NCBI GenBank assembly: GCA_012270805.1
Contig: JAAXHR010000296.1
Location: 1-6,310, forward strand
DNA from: Dehalococcoidia bacterium
GTDB lineage: Bacteria > Chloroflexota > Dehalococcoidia > Lucifugimonadales > Lucifugimonadaceae
Direction of reading: 5' to 3'
DNA length: 6,310 nt
In this document: in pieces, positions 1 through 5,274 of the stretch
How positions within the stretch are numbered: position 1 is the first letter of the stretch
Layout: every line of letters begins with the position of its first letter
Notes under the pieces: model-generated
Told to the model about the DNA's origin: nothing
Databases searched by the model: none
The model's input: only the letters and a program-made list of their open reading frames with translations
Position numbers and translations under genes: made by a program

Positions 1-20
1 ACCGATTCCTCGGATTTCTC

Positions 21-524
21 GTGAAAGGGGCTTGGTTCGCGATTGTTGTCCCAATCGTAGTTGCAGCAGCGTTTGCATGTGGCGGTGATATGTCCGAAGA
101 TGATGCGGTATCGGTGGTCGAACCAGCGGACGAGACGGCGCTTACCGCGATCGGCGACCGACCGGAGATAAGCGCTTGGACGCGACCGAATCGGGAGTTT
201 ACCTATGACGAGTTCATTGAGGCTGGTTGGAAGCAGCATCAGATCTACGATGTCGAGACACTCCCGAACGCACTTGAGGCGCGATACGGGTTCTTCAACC
301 GACGAGATGTAGAGGTTCGGCGTTACGCGTCTCATGAAGCCGCGATGACCAACGGGACGGCTTCGGCGGAAGAAGCGTTGGACCGCACAGTTCATGACGG
401 TTCAGGCTTTGCGAGTAGGCGCGTTTACGGCGGATATCTGGTCGCCGGCAACCTCGTAATGATGTGCGAAGTTTCTACGGACGACTGCATCGAGTTGATC
501 GAAGCTGTTGAATCTGGGGAATAA
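21..524 (+). CDS. Lipoprotein 1, divergent member of the array family (unknown function)
   Basis: Predicted 167-residue secreted lipoprotein, family not recognised. A hydrophobic stretch at residues 4-19 runs into FAC-GG with the candidate lipidated cysteine at C20; the lipobox is weak (Phe at -2). An acidic linker follows to about residue 58, then the shared domain: FTYDEF at 60-65, YDVETLP at 76-82, the VEVRRY..H block at 97-105, RRVYGGYLVAGN at 133-144, and cysteines C149 and C156. It differs from the other seven: it lies on the opposite strand, lacks the loop between the Arg pair and YGGY, and its two C-terminal cysteines are 6 rather than 11 residues apart. The GTG start is uncertain: there is no clear Shine-Dalgarno and the frame is open to the window edge, so the true start may lie outside. 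It could be a shortened, relaxed copy, but the frame is intact. Confidence 0.8.
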   Translation: MKGAWFAIVVPIVVAAAFACGGDMSEDDAVSVVEPADETALTAIGDRPEISAWTRPNREFTYDEFIEAGWKQHQIYDVETLPNALEARYGFFNRRDVEVRRYASHEAAMTNGTASAEEALDRTVHDGSGFASRRVYGGYLVAGNLVMMCEVSTDDCIELIEAVESGE

Positions 525-534
525 CCCCGGATTC
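510..534 (+). terminator. Hairpin spanning the stop codon of lipoprotein 1
   Basis: The arm GAATCTGGGG (510-519) pairs with CCCCGGATTC (525-534) as a 10-bp stem with one G.U pair, and the five-base loop AATAA contains the TAA stop. Only TTC follows rather than a run of T, so it is not a textbook intrinsic terminator. It may stabilise the 3' end or terminate weakly at the junction between convergent genes. Confidence 0.5.
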
Positions 535-553
535 TTCGAGACCTGTTCCTGGG

Positions 554-602
554 CATACCCCGCTCGTTGCGCTCGCGCCCCTTTCACCTTGTGAAAGGGG
601 CG
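554..602 (+). repeat. Palindromic intergenic repeat, copy A
   Basis: TACCCCGC (556-563) and a GCTCGCG stretch lead into a perfect 12-bp inverted repeat: CGCCCCTTTCAC at 576-587, loop CTT, GTGAAAGGGGCG at 591-602. The same layout recurs near 2721-2780 and 5201-5256. It lies between the convergent 3' ends of lipoproteins 1 and 2, so it could act as a bidirectional transcript end, although neither side has a T tract. No open frame or transposase is associated, which fits a REP- or MITE-like element. Confidence 0.7.
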
Positions 603-620
603 GAGTGTGCCAACGGTTGA

Positions 621-1205
621 CTACGGAAGCTGCTCGAGGAGGTTGTCGCAGTTCTCGATGGACTGTTTGCTCTCGAGGCCTTCACACATCATGATCATGT
701 TTCCAACTACTACGTAGTCCCAGTAGCGAGGAGAGTACGCACAGCCTGAGTGGGGTGTGTCGGCATCGCGGCTGCAACGACGTCGGTCTTTGGCGCCTTC
801 TTCCCAGATTACGTCGTCTCCGATGACCACTGCGTCATCGCCGGTGACGTGTTCGACGTACGGTATGCCTTCGTCCATTAGCGTCTGATGGTCCGGATAA
901 AAACGGACCTCGTAATCGAGCCGATTGAAGATGACTCGCCAAGCAGCATCGGCTCCAGGCAGTTCTTCGACATCATAATCTTTGTTCGTCTTTACTCCGG
1001 CAGTCTTGAGGTCGTCGATGGTGTATGTCCCGTCGGTGCTGCGTATCCGTGGATCCCCGCCGCTCCCTTCTGCCGGAGCATCGCTGCCCCCACTGCTACC
1101 GCCAGTGTCCGAACCACACGCAGCAAAAACAGCGATCGCGGCGCCCAAGCAAATCGCCATCGATAAAACGTAAATTAAGCGAAGTGACGTTGTGTTTCTT
1201 GTCAT
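621..1205 (-). CDS. Lipoprotein 2 of the array, Cys/His-loop type (unknown function)
   Basis: 194-residue predicted lipoprotein, last gene of the minus-strand array. The ATG at 1205 is chosen because GAGGT (1214-1210) lies just upstream; an in-frame TTG at 1226 would add seven residues. The n-region MTRNTTSLR is followed by a hydrophobic segment ending VFAAC-GS with lipid cysteine C30, then a Gly/Ser/Asp linker. Domain landmarks are TYTIDDL, YDVEELP, YEVRFYPDH, EEGAKDRRR, YWDYVVVGN, and C174 and C186 with 11 residues between. A loop with C144, H152 and C155 sits between the DRR motif and YWDY, as in lipoproteins 3 and 4, and may form a second disulfide or a metal site. It starts 23 bases after lipoprotein 3 stops, so co-transcription is likely. 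It is the most divergent minus-strand member: it lacks the G-F-F motif and has a differing central segment. Confidence 0.88.
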   Translation of the reverse strand: MTRNTTSLRLIYVLSMAICLGAAIAVFAACGSDTGGSSGGSDAPAEGSGGDPRIRSTDGTYTIDDLKTAGVKTNKDYDVEELPGADAAWRVIFNRLDYEVRFYPDHQTLMDEGIPYVEHVTGDDAVVIGDDVIWEEGAKDRRRCSRDADTPHSGCAYSPRYWDYVVVGNMIMMCEGLESKQSIENCDNLLEQLP

Positions 1206-1228
1206 ACCGACCTCGGTGTAGATCAATA

Positions 1229-1885
1229 TCAGTTCTGCAGGGCGGCGTAAAGCGCTTCACAGTTTTTCAGAGCAGTTTCGGAGTCCCTGCCTTGGCATAG
1301 TAGCACCAAATTGCCGGCGACCACGTAGTCGCCGTATTTCGCGATGTTGCATCTGCCGGAATGGTGCGAACCACGGGTGTTTGCGGCGCAAGCGCGTCTT
1401 TGGGTCAGCCCTTCATCCCATCGCTGGGTAGCGCTGGCCAACACCGCATCTGGTCCCGTCGCCTCGTTCGCGAAATCGACACCGACAGTTATCGCAGTGT
1501 CATGATCAGGGTAGAAACGCGCCTCGTATTCCTGACGATCGTACGGGTCGGGACCGAAGAACCCATAGATCGTGCTCTCAGCCCTCTCCAAATCTTCGAC
1601 GTCGTAACTCTTGCTGAGCTTGAAATTGGTCAACGCTTCGAAATCGTCGATCGAGTATTCGCCAACGTCAGTGAGTATCTGGGGTTGACGCTCGGTGGTG
1701 GGTTGGTGTTCCTTGGCGACTGGCTCTGGCGTTGGAGTCGAAGGTGCCGATGTAGCTTTTCTGATGATCTCGTAGTCGCCGGAACTGAAAGAATCGTTCG
1801 AATCGACGTTGCTGCATGCAACCAAGAATATGGAGGATGCGACGAGGAGCAACGATAACCCCCTGCGTCTCGCTGTGCTCGCCAT
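1229..1885 (-). CDS. Lipoprotein 3 of the array, Cys/His-loop type (unknown function)
   Basis: 218-residue predicted lipoprotein. The ATG at 1885 has AGGAGG two bases upstream and opens an ideal signal peptide (MASTARRRG, then a Leu/Val/Ser core to LVAC-SN, lipid cysteine C24); the longer GTG-started frame would add 26 non-signal residues. A long linker rich in Ser, Pro, Thr and Glu (about 25-75) precedes the domain: YSIDDF, YDVEDL, GFFGPDPYDRQE, YEARFYPDH, RWDEGL, KYGDYVVAGN, and C197 and C209. The insertion loop carries C166, H174, H175 and C179. About three-quarters of the last 130 residues match lipoprotein 4, with many synonymous codon differences, indicating an old duplication kept under protein-level selection. 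Its ribosome site lies in a hairpin (1888-1912). It sits 74 bases downstream of lipoprotein 4 and 23 upstream of lipoprotein 2. Confidence 0.9.
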   Translation of the reverse strand: MASTARRRGLSLLLVASSIFLVACSNVDSNDSFSSGDYEIIRKATSAPSTPTPEPVAKEHQPTTERQPQILTDVGEYSIDDFEALTNFKLSKSYDVEDLERAESTIYGFFGPDPYDRQEYEARFYPDHDTAITVGVDFANEATGPDAVLASATQRWDEGLTQRRACAANTRGSHHSGRCNIAKYGDYVVAGNLVLLCQGRDSETALKNCEALYAALQN

Positions 1886-1887
1886 GT

Positions 1888-1913
1888 CCTCCTTTTGCTG
1901 CGCAAAAAGGAGA
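1888..1913 (-). promoter_or_regulatory. Hairpin that pairs away the Shine-Dalgarno of lipoprotein 3
   Basis: Read on the minus strand, CTCCTTTTTGC (1912-1902) pairs with GCAAAAGGAG (1898-1889) across a GCA loop with one bulged base. The 3' arm contains nearly all of AGGAGG (1893-1888), the only strong ribosome site of the array, two bases before the ATG at 1885. If folded in the mRNA, it would block initiation. It resembles the local palindromic repeats in form, so it may instead be a repeat that happened to supply a ribosome site. Confidence 0.55.
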
Positions 1914-1959
1914 GGGTTATGGGTTATGCAAAGGTCTTGCTTCTGCGACCCGTCGAGTC

Positions 1960-2598
1960 TCACTGCGACTGCAGGGCTTCCATCAAGTCGTTGCAGTTGT
2001 TGAGTGAAGTATCAGAGTCTTTGCCTTGGCAGAGCAGCACCAGGTTGCCAGCCACGACGTAGTCGCCATACTTGGCGTTGTCGCACTTGCCGGAGTGGTG
2101 GGAGCCGCGAGTGTTGCCGGAGCATGCGCGTCGCTGGACCAATCCTTCATCCCAACGCTGAATGTCTTTGGCTATCACCGCATCAGGCCCTGTCGCCTCG
2201 TCGGCGAAGTCGACACCTACGGTAATGGCGGTCTCGTGGTCAGGATAGAACCGGGCTTCGAACTCCTGCCGGTCGTAGGGGTCGGGTCCGAAGAAACCGT
2301 AGATGGCGGCTGTTGCTTGGTCAAGCCCTTCGACCTTGTAGTTCTTGCTCTTCTTGAAGTTGGGTGTGTTGATGAGGTCATCCTCGGTGTACATGGCGTC
2401 GGTCGAAACAATCTCTACACCGGGTGGTCCGCTCGGAACTTCCTCAGCCGCCGCCGGTGCATCACCGCCAGCAGCGCCACCGGTATCGCCTTCATCAGGA
2501 TCAGCACTGCCGCAGGCGATAGTAAATACCAACATCAGCAACAGCGTGATCAGCCCGAATTTCCGCAATCCGAGCATTTGTACTCTTTTTCGCATCAT
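1960..2598 (-). CDS. Lipoprotein 4 of the array, Cys/His-loop type (unknown function)
   Basis: 212-residue predicted lipoprotein. The ATG at 2598 follows AGGAG with a nine-base spacer; ATGs at 2595 and 2577 are alternatives. A basic n-region (MMRKRVQMLGLRK) and Leu-rich core end at FTIAC-GS, lipid cysteine C29. The linker (30-65) is rich in Gly, Ala, Asp and Pro. Domain: MYTEDDL, YKVEGL, GFFGPDPYDRQE, FEARFYPDH, RWDEGL, KYGDYVVAGN, with C190 and C202. The extra loop has C159, H167, H168 and C172, spaced exactly as in its sister, lipoprotein 3. It is the first gene of the 4-3-2 group: 191 bases with a palindromic repeat and an AT-rich stretch (about 2640-2700) separate it from lipoprotein 5, so it may have its own promoter, although I see no good hexamer pair. 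Confidence 0.9.
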   Translation of the reverse strand: MMRKRVQMLGLRKFGLITLLLMLVFTIACGSADPDEGDTGGAAGGDAPAAAEEVPSGPPGVEIVSTDAMYTEDDLINTPNFKKSKNYKVEGLDQATAAIYGFFGPDPYDRQEFEARFYPDHETAITVGVDFADEATGPDAVIAKDIQRWDEGLVQRRACSGNTRGSHHSGKCDNAKYGDYVVAGNLVLLCQGKDSDTSLNNCNDLMEALQSQ

Positions 2599-2716
2599 CT
2601 CTCAGTGCTCCTGAACATAGGGGGCTACCGCAATTGGGGCTTTGCAGTATTTTGACGCATGTGTGTATGTTCCTAAATATCTTATCAATTCGCTAACTCT
2701 GCGTCTCTTTGGCGAG

Positions 2717-2784
2717 GGCGTACCCCGCTCTTGTTGTCTAGTGTTTTGGGCTCGCGCCCCTTTCGCCCATGAAAGGGGCGTTTT
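2717..2784 (+). repeat. Palindromic intergenic repeat, copy B
   Basis: TACCCCGC (2721-2728), an intervening segment longer than in copy A, then GCTCGCG leading into CGCCCCTTTC (2755-2764), a six-base loop and GAAAGGGGCG (2771-2780), followed by TTTT. It ends a few bases from the stop codon of lipoprotein 5 and lies in the 2599-2789 gap that divides the minus-strand array into the 8-5 and 4-2 blocks. The rest of that gap (2599-2716) is AT-rich with no gene. The TTTT is on the plus strand, so as a terminator it would serve plus-strand transcripts; for the array it would act only as a stem. Confidence 0.7.
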
Positions 2785-2789
2785 CACCC

Positions 2790-3356
2790 TCACTCCCGGA
2801 CCAAGCCCGGAGTCGAATCCAGTGCCTCGACGAGTCGGGCGCAACGCTCTGAACCTTGTTCGGCATCTCGTCCTTCGCATAGGGCAATCATGTTGCCGTA
2901 GATGACGAAATCTCCGTACCTAGGGGTTGGCGAACCACGGGTATGAACGATCGTCCTCCGATCTCTCAACCCTTCGGTGTACCTCGCGAAATCCGGGTCG
3001 ATTACCGCGTCGGGGCCGGCTCCTTCAATGGCATACGACATTCCCGAGGAAACGGCTTCATCGTGCGAGCCATAAAATCTGACTTCGTACTGCACTGGAG
3101 TTCCATCGACCTTCCAGAAGAACAGCGACACACTTGTGGCATCCGGCAGACCGTCTGTCTTGTAATCCTTAGAGTATTTCAAGCCTGCCGCCTCGAAATC
3201 ATCGATCGCGAATACCCGATCCGATGGTTTGATGAGTTGAGTTTGTGGGCCTGCGACCCCAGGCTCGATCAACTTCTCTGTAACCTGCTCACTGCCGCAC
3301 GCGAACAACGTCACGACGATTGCGAGCAAGACGACTAAAGTGCCTGCTGGTCTCAT
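2790..3356 (-). CDS. Lipoprotein 5 of the array (unknown function)
   Basis: 188-residue predicted lipoprotein. The ATG at 3356 overlaps the TGA of lipoprotein 6 as ATGA and begins a normal signal peptide (MRPAGTLVVLLAIVVTLFAC-GS, lipid cysteine C20). There is no Shine-Dalgarno of its own, so initiation is probably coupled to translation of lipoprotein 6; the longer frame starting at 3425 would bury the signal peptide and is rejected. Domain: FAIDDF, YKTDGLP, FFWKVDG, YEVRFYGSH, EGLRDRR, RYGDFVIYGN, with C160 and C172 separated by 11 residues. The loop after DRR is short and has no cysteine. The C-terminus runs ALDSTPGLVRE, whereas lipoproteins 6 and 7 stop at ALDNR and ALDSR; the additional residues lie next to repeat copy B. 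Confidence 0.88.
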   Translation of the reverse strand: MRPAGTLVVLLAIVVTLFACGSEQVTEKLIEPGVAGPQTQLIKPSDRVFAIDDFEAAGLKYSKDYKTDGLPDATSVSLFFWKVDGTPVQYEVRFYGSHDEAVSSGMSYAIEGAGPDAVIDPDFARYTEGLRDRRTIVHTRGSPTPRYGDFVIYGNMIALCEGRDAEQGSERCARLVEALDSTPGLVRE

Positions 3357-3898
3357 CGATTGTCGAGTGCTTCGATTAGCGTGGCGCAACGATCCCATCC
3401 TTCGGCATCGTCGCGACCTTCGCACAACACCACCATGTTGGCGTAGATGGCGTATGCGCCGTACTTGGGCTTCGGTGCGCCACGAAAATCGAATATTGTC
3501 CGACGGTCGCGGATCCCCTCTTTGTACAACGCGTCATCAGAGTCGATGACCGCATCTTCGCCACTACCTTCTTTGGCTGGCGCAGTTCCAAGACTCACTG
3601 CATCCTCATGGGACTCGTAGAAGCGAGCCTCATATTCGACGGCCACGTTGTTCACTCGCCAATACAAGAGACGCGCCTCAACACCTCCTTGCAGTGTCGA
3701 AACGTCGTACTTCTTTCCGGACTTCAGTCCAAGCGAGACCAGATCGTCACTTGAGAGCGTCACACTGCGGTCGAAAATCCTAGTTTCGGGTTCATTTTCC
3801 GAAGCGTCTGAAATACCGCCCCCGTCTCCATCGCTGGATCCGCAACCTATAGCCAATGTGGTCAACAGCAGTGCAGTTAAAGCGAGACCTCTGAACAT
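3353..3898 (-). CDS. Lipoprotein 6 of the array (unknown function)
   Basis: 181-residue predicted lipoprotein. The start is ATG 3898 (MFRGLALTALLLTTLAIGC-GS, lipid cysteine C19); a TTG at 3907 would add three residues, and neither has a strong Shine-Dalgarno. An acidic Gly/Ser/Asp linker follows. Domain: LSSDDLVSLGLKSGKKYDV, the YWRVNNVAVEYE block, ARFYESH, KEGSGEDAV, YKEGIRDRR, PKYGAYAIYAN, with C159 and C171. The loop between DRR and PKYG (TIFDFRGAP) lacks cysteine and is the main difference from its sister, lipoprotein 7, to which it is otherwise about three-quarters identical. It overlaps lipoprotein 5 by four bases and begins about 34 bases after lipoprotein 7 stops, consistent with one operon. 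Confidence 0.9.
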   Translation of the reverse strand: MFRGLALTALLLTTLAIGCGSSDGDGGGISDASENEPETRIFDRSVTLSSDDLVSLGLKSGKKYDVSTLQGGVEARLLYWRVNNVAVEYEARFYESHEDAVSLGTAPAKEGSGEDAVIDSDDALYKEGIRDRRTIFDFRGAPKPKYGAYAIYANMVVLCEGRDDAEGWDRCATLIEALDNR

Positions 3899-3932
3899 TC
3901 CGATCAATTTTCCGTCGATGTGCTTTCAACCT

Positions 3933-4481
3933 TCATCGACTATCAAGTGCCTCAATTAGCGCAGAACATCGATCCCACCCCTCGACATCGTCTTTCCCCT
4001 CGCACAGAATGACCATGTTGCCGTAGATCGCATACGCGCCGTACTTCGGTTTCAGCACTGAATTTGGGTATTTGAAAACCTTCCTGCGATCTCGAATCCC
4101 TTCCTTGTATACCGCTAAATCCACATCGATAATCGCGTCTTCGCCGCTCCCTTCTTCCGCGGGAGCAGTACCCTGCGTCACTGCGTCCTGATGCGTCTCG
4201 TAGAAACGAGTCTCATATTCTACGGCGACGTTGTTTACTCGCCAGTACATGAGTCGTGCCTCGATGCCACCGGGCAACGTGGAGACATCATACTTCTTGC
4301 CGGACTTTAATCCCAGCGTGACCAGATCGTCACCAGACAGCGTCACATCGCGGCTGAAAGTCCGGGTTTCGGTCTCGACCTCGGAACTGCTTGAGTTATC
4401 ACCTGCATTCCCTTCGCTTGAACCACAACCTATCGCTAACGCGGTCAACATCAGCACCGTGGAAACGAGACATTTGTGCAT
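3933..4481 (-). CDS. Lipoprotein 7 of the array (unknown function)
   Basis: 182-residue predicted lipoprotein. ATG 4481 gives a compact signal peptide (MHKCLVSTVLMLTALAIGC-GS, lipid cysteine C19). An in-frame TTG at 4490, overlapping the stop of lipoprotein 8, is the alternative; neither has a Shine-Dalgarno, so coupling to the upstream gene is likely (gap five bases). Domain: LSGDDLVTLGLKSGKKYDV, YWRVNNVAVEYE, TRFYETH, EEGSGEDAI, YKEGIRDRR, PKYGAYAIYGN, with C160 and C172. The loop reads KVFKYPNSVL, one residue longer than and unrelated to that of lipoprotein 6. It ends ALDSR, and its TGA overlaps an ATG (3936) that opens only a ten-codon frame, an arrangement parallel to the true lipoprotein 6/5 overlap. 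Confidence 0.9.
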   Translation of the reverse strand: MHKCLVSTVLMLTALAIGCGSSEGNAGDNSSSSEVETETRTFSRDVTLSGDDLVTLGLKSGKKYDVSTLPGGIEARLMYWRVNNVAVEYETRFYETHQDAVTQGTAPAEEGSGEDAIIDVDLAVYKEGIRDRRKVFKYPNSVLKPKYGAYAIYGNMVILCEGKDDVEGWDRCSALIEALDSR

Positions 4482-4486
4482 GATGC

Positions 4487-5074
4487 TCAATTGCCCGACG
4501 CTTCGTTTAGTGCCGTCGCCAACTCCTCGCACCGCTCCAACGCTTGTTCACCAGCCGCGCCTCCACAAAGCATCACGATGTTGCTGTATATCGCGTAGCC
4601 GCCGTAACGGGGCCCCGTGCCGCTACGAGCACCGCCGCCGATACCGGAGCCCACGATCATTCGACGGTCCTTGACTCCTTCTTTGTAGGTTGCTTCGTCC
4701 TCATCAAGGACCGCATCGGCGCCAGAGCCTTCCTCAGCCAGGGCAGTACCAAGTTCCACTGCATCGGCGTGATTCGCATAGAAGCGAACCTCGTAGTCGA
4801 TCGGGTCGCCCGATGAGATGCGCCAAAATCCGAATATGGCCTCGCTCGCGCCCGGCAGACCTTTGAGGTCGTAGCTACGCGCCTTCTTGAATCCGATAGC
4901 GTTCAGGTCGTCAGGCTCAAACGTCATCTCGACATCCATGACCTGCTGGAAACTCTGTTCCGCGTTTTCATCGTTTCCACCATAGCTCGATCCGCAGGAG
5001 ATCAAAAACGCGGCCATCGATATGACTCCGAAAACGGCGGATATGAAATGGAATCTGTGGCTGATCTGGTACAT
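4487..5074 (-). CDS. Lipoprotein 8 of the array, first gene of the 8-5 block (unknown function)
   Basis: 195-residue predicted lipoprotein. ATG 5074 is chosen because it gives a normal signal peptide (basic/aromatic MYQISHRFHF, hydrophobic core, FLISC-GS, lipid cysteine C27). An upstream ATG at 5155 would add 27 hydrophilic residues encoded partly by intergenic repeat and would precede the likely promoter. The ribosome site is weak (AAAG). Domain: FEPDDLNAIGFKKARSYDL, GLPGASEAIFGFW, YEVRFYANH, EEGSGADAV, YKEGVKDRR, RYGGYAIYSN, with C170 and C182. The loop after DRR is Gly/Ser-rich (IGGGARSGTG) and looks flexible. Position and promoter suggest it leads the transcript carrying lipoproteins 8-7-6-5. 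Confidence 0.88.
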   Translation of the reverse strand: MYQISHRFHFISAVFGVISMAAFLISCGSSYGGNDENAEQSFQQVMDVEMTFEPDDLNAIGFKKARSYDLKGLPGASEAIFGFWRISSGDPIDYEVRFYANHADAVELGTALAEEGSGADAVLDEDEATYKEGVKDRRMIVGSGIGGGARSGTGPRYGGYAIYSNIVMLCGGAAGEQALERCEELATALNEASGN

Positions 5075-5101
5075 CTTTGGGCGTGGATTTTGTCTGTGTG
5101 A

Positions 5102-5107
5102 ATGATA
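5102..5107 (-). promoter_or_regulatory. Possible -10 box for the lipoprotein 8-5 operon
   Basis: Read on the minus strand, TATCAT matches the TATAAT consensus in five of six positions and would give a leader of about 20 bases before the ATG at 5074. No good -35 hexamer lies 16-18 bases upstream, so this is tentative. Confidence 0.3.
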
Positions 5108-5139
5108 ACCAATCTCGGTTGGCGGGGCGAAGAGTCCCC

Positions 5140-5173
5140 TTTGTCCTTCGGACATTTACCCCGCGAGCGGGGG
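5140..5173. repeat. Partial palindromic repeat, copy F
   Basis: TGTCC-TTC-GGACA (5142-5154) is a small hairpin. It is followed by TACCCCGC and by the second inverted repeat CCCCGC/GCGGGG (5159-5172). The string CGGACAT..TACCCCGCGAG recurs 46 bases to the right, so this is a neighbouring copy of the same repeat family without the CGCCCCTTTC hairpin. Confidence 0.5.
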
Positions 5174-5194
5174 AAACCCTGTCACCGATCTGCT

Positions 5195-5256
5195 CGGACA
5201 TACCCCGCGAGGGTCGCTTTGCTTGCTCGCGCCTCTTTCACTCTGCGAAAAGGGCG
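5195..5256 (+). repeat. Palindromic intergenic repeat, copy C (degenerate)
   Basis: CGGACATACCCCGCGAG (5195-5211), then TTGCTCGCG and the imperfect stem CGCCTCTTTC (5230-5239) with GAAAAGGGCG (5247-5256). The layout matches copies A and B, but the stem has one mismatch and one G.U pair, so it looks older. It lies immediately upstream of the tRNA gene, and its right half overlaps the region where the tRNA promoter should be. Confidence 0.6.
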
Positions 5257-5258
5257 TG

Positions 5259-5264
5259 TATAGA
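5259..5264 (+). promoter_or_regulatory. Possible -10 box for tRNA-Ala
   Basis: TATAGA lies ten bases before the tRNA 5' end, where a -10 element would be expected. The hexamer 17 bases upstream (TTTCAC, 5236-5241) is a poor -35 match and falls inside repeat copy C. Confidence 0.3.
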
Positions 5265-5274
5265 CTTAAGTTGT

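Noticed and set aside
1914..1927. Tandem GGGTTAT x2 as a phase-variation repeat
   Set aside because: Only two units, in an intergenic region; too short to slip at meaningful rates.
1886..1963. Longer N-terminus for lipoprotein 3 from a GTG at 1963
   Set aside because: It would place 26 hydrophilic residues before the signal peptide, whereas the ATG at 1885 has AGGAGG immediately upstream.
2026..2655. Long plus-strand open frame (209 codons) opposite lipoprotein 4, with counterparts opposite lipoproteins 3 and 5
   Set aside because: The sense frame has a signal peptide, lipobox, ribosome site and conserved paralogues, and differences between copies 3 and 4 fall at its third codon positions. 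The antisense frames persist only through codon bias.
2808..2820. GAGTCGAATCC as a possible attachment-site copy of the tRNA 3' end (TTCGAATCC)
   Set aside because: The match is only about eight bases, lies within the coding region of lipoprotein 5, and there is no integrase or extended identity.
5075..5155. Longer N-terminus for lipoprotein 8 starting at the ATG at 5155
   Set aside because: The extra residues are hydrophilic, precede a normal signal peptide, derive partly from intergenic repeat and would lie upstream of the likely -10 box.
554..5256. CRISPR array from the recurring palindromic repeats
   Set aside because: Copies are kilobases apart, vary in length and flank genes; there is no regular spacing, spacers or cas genes.
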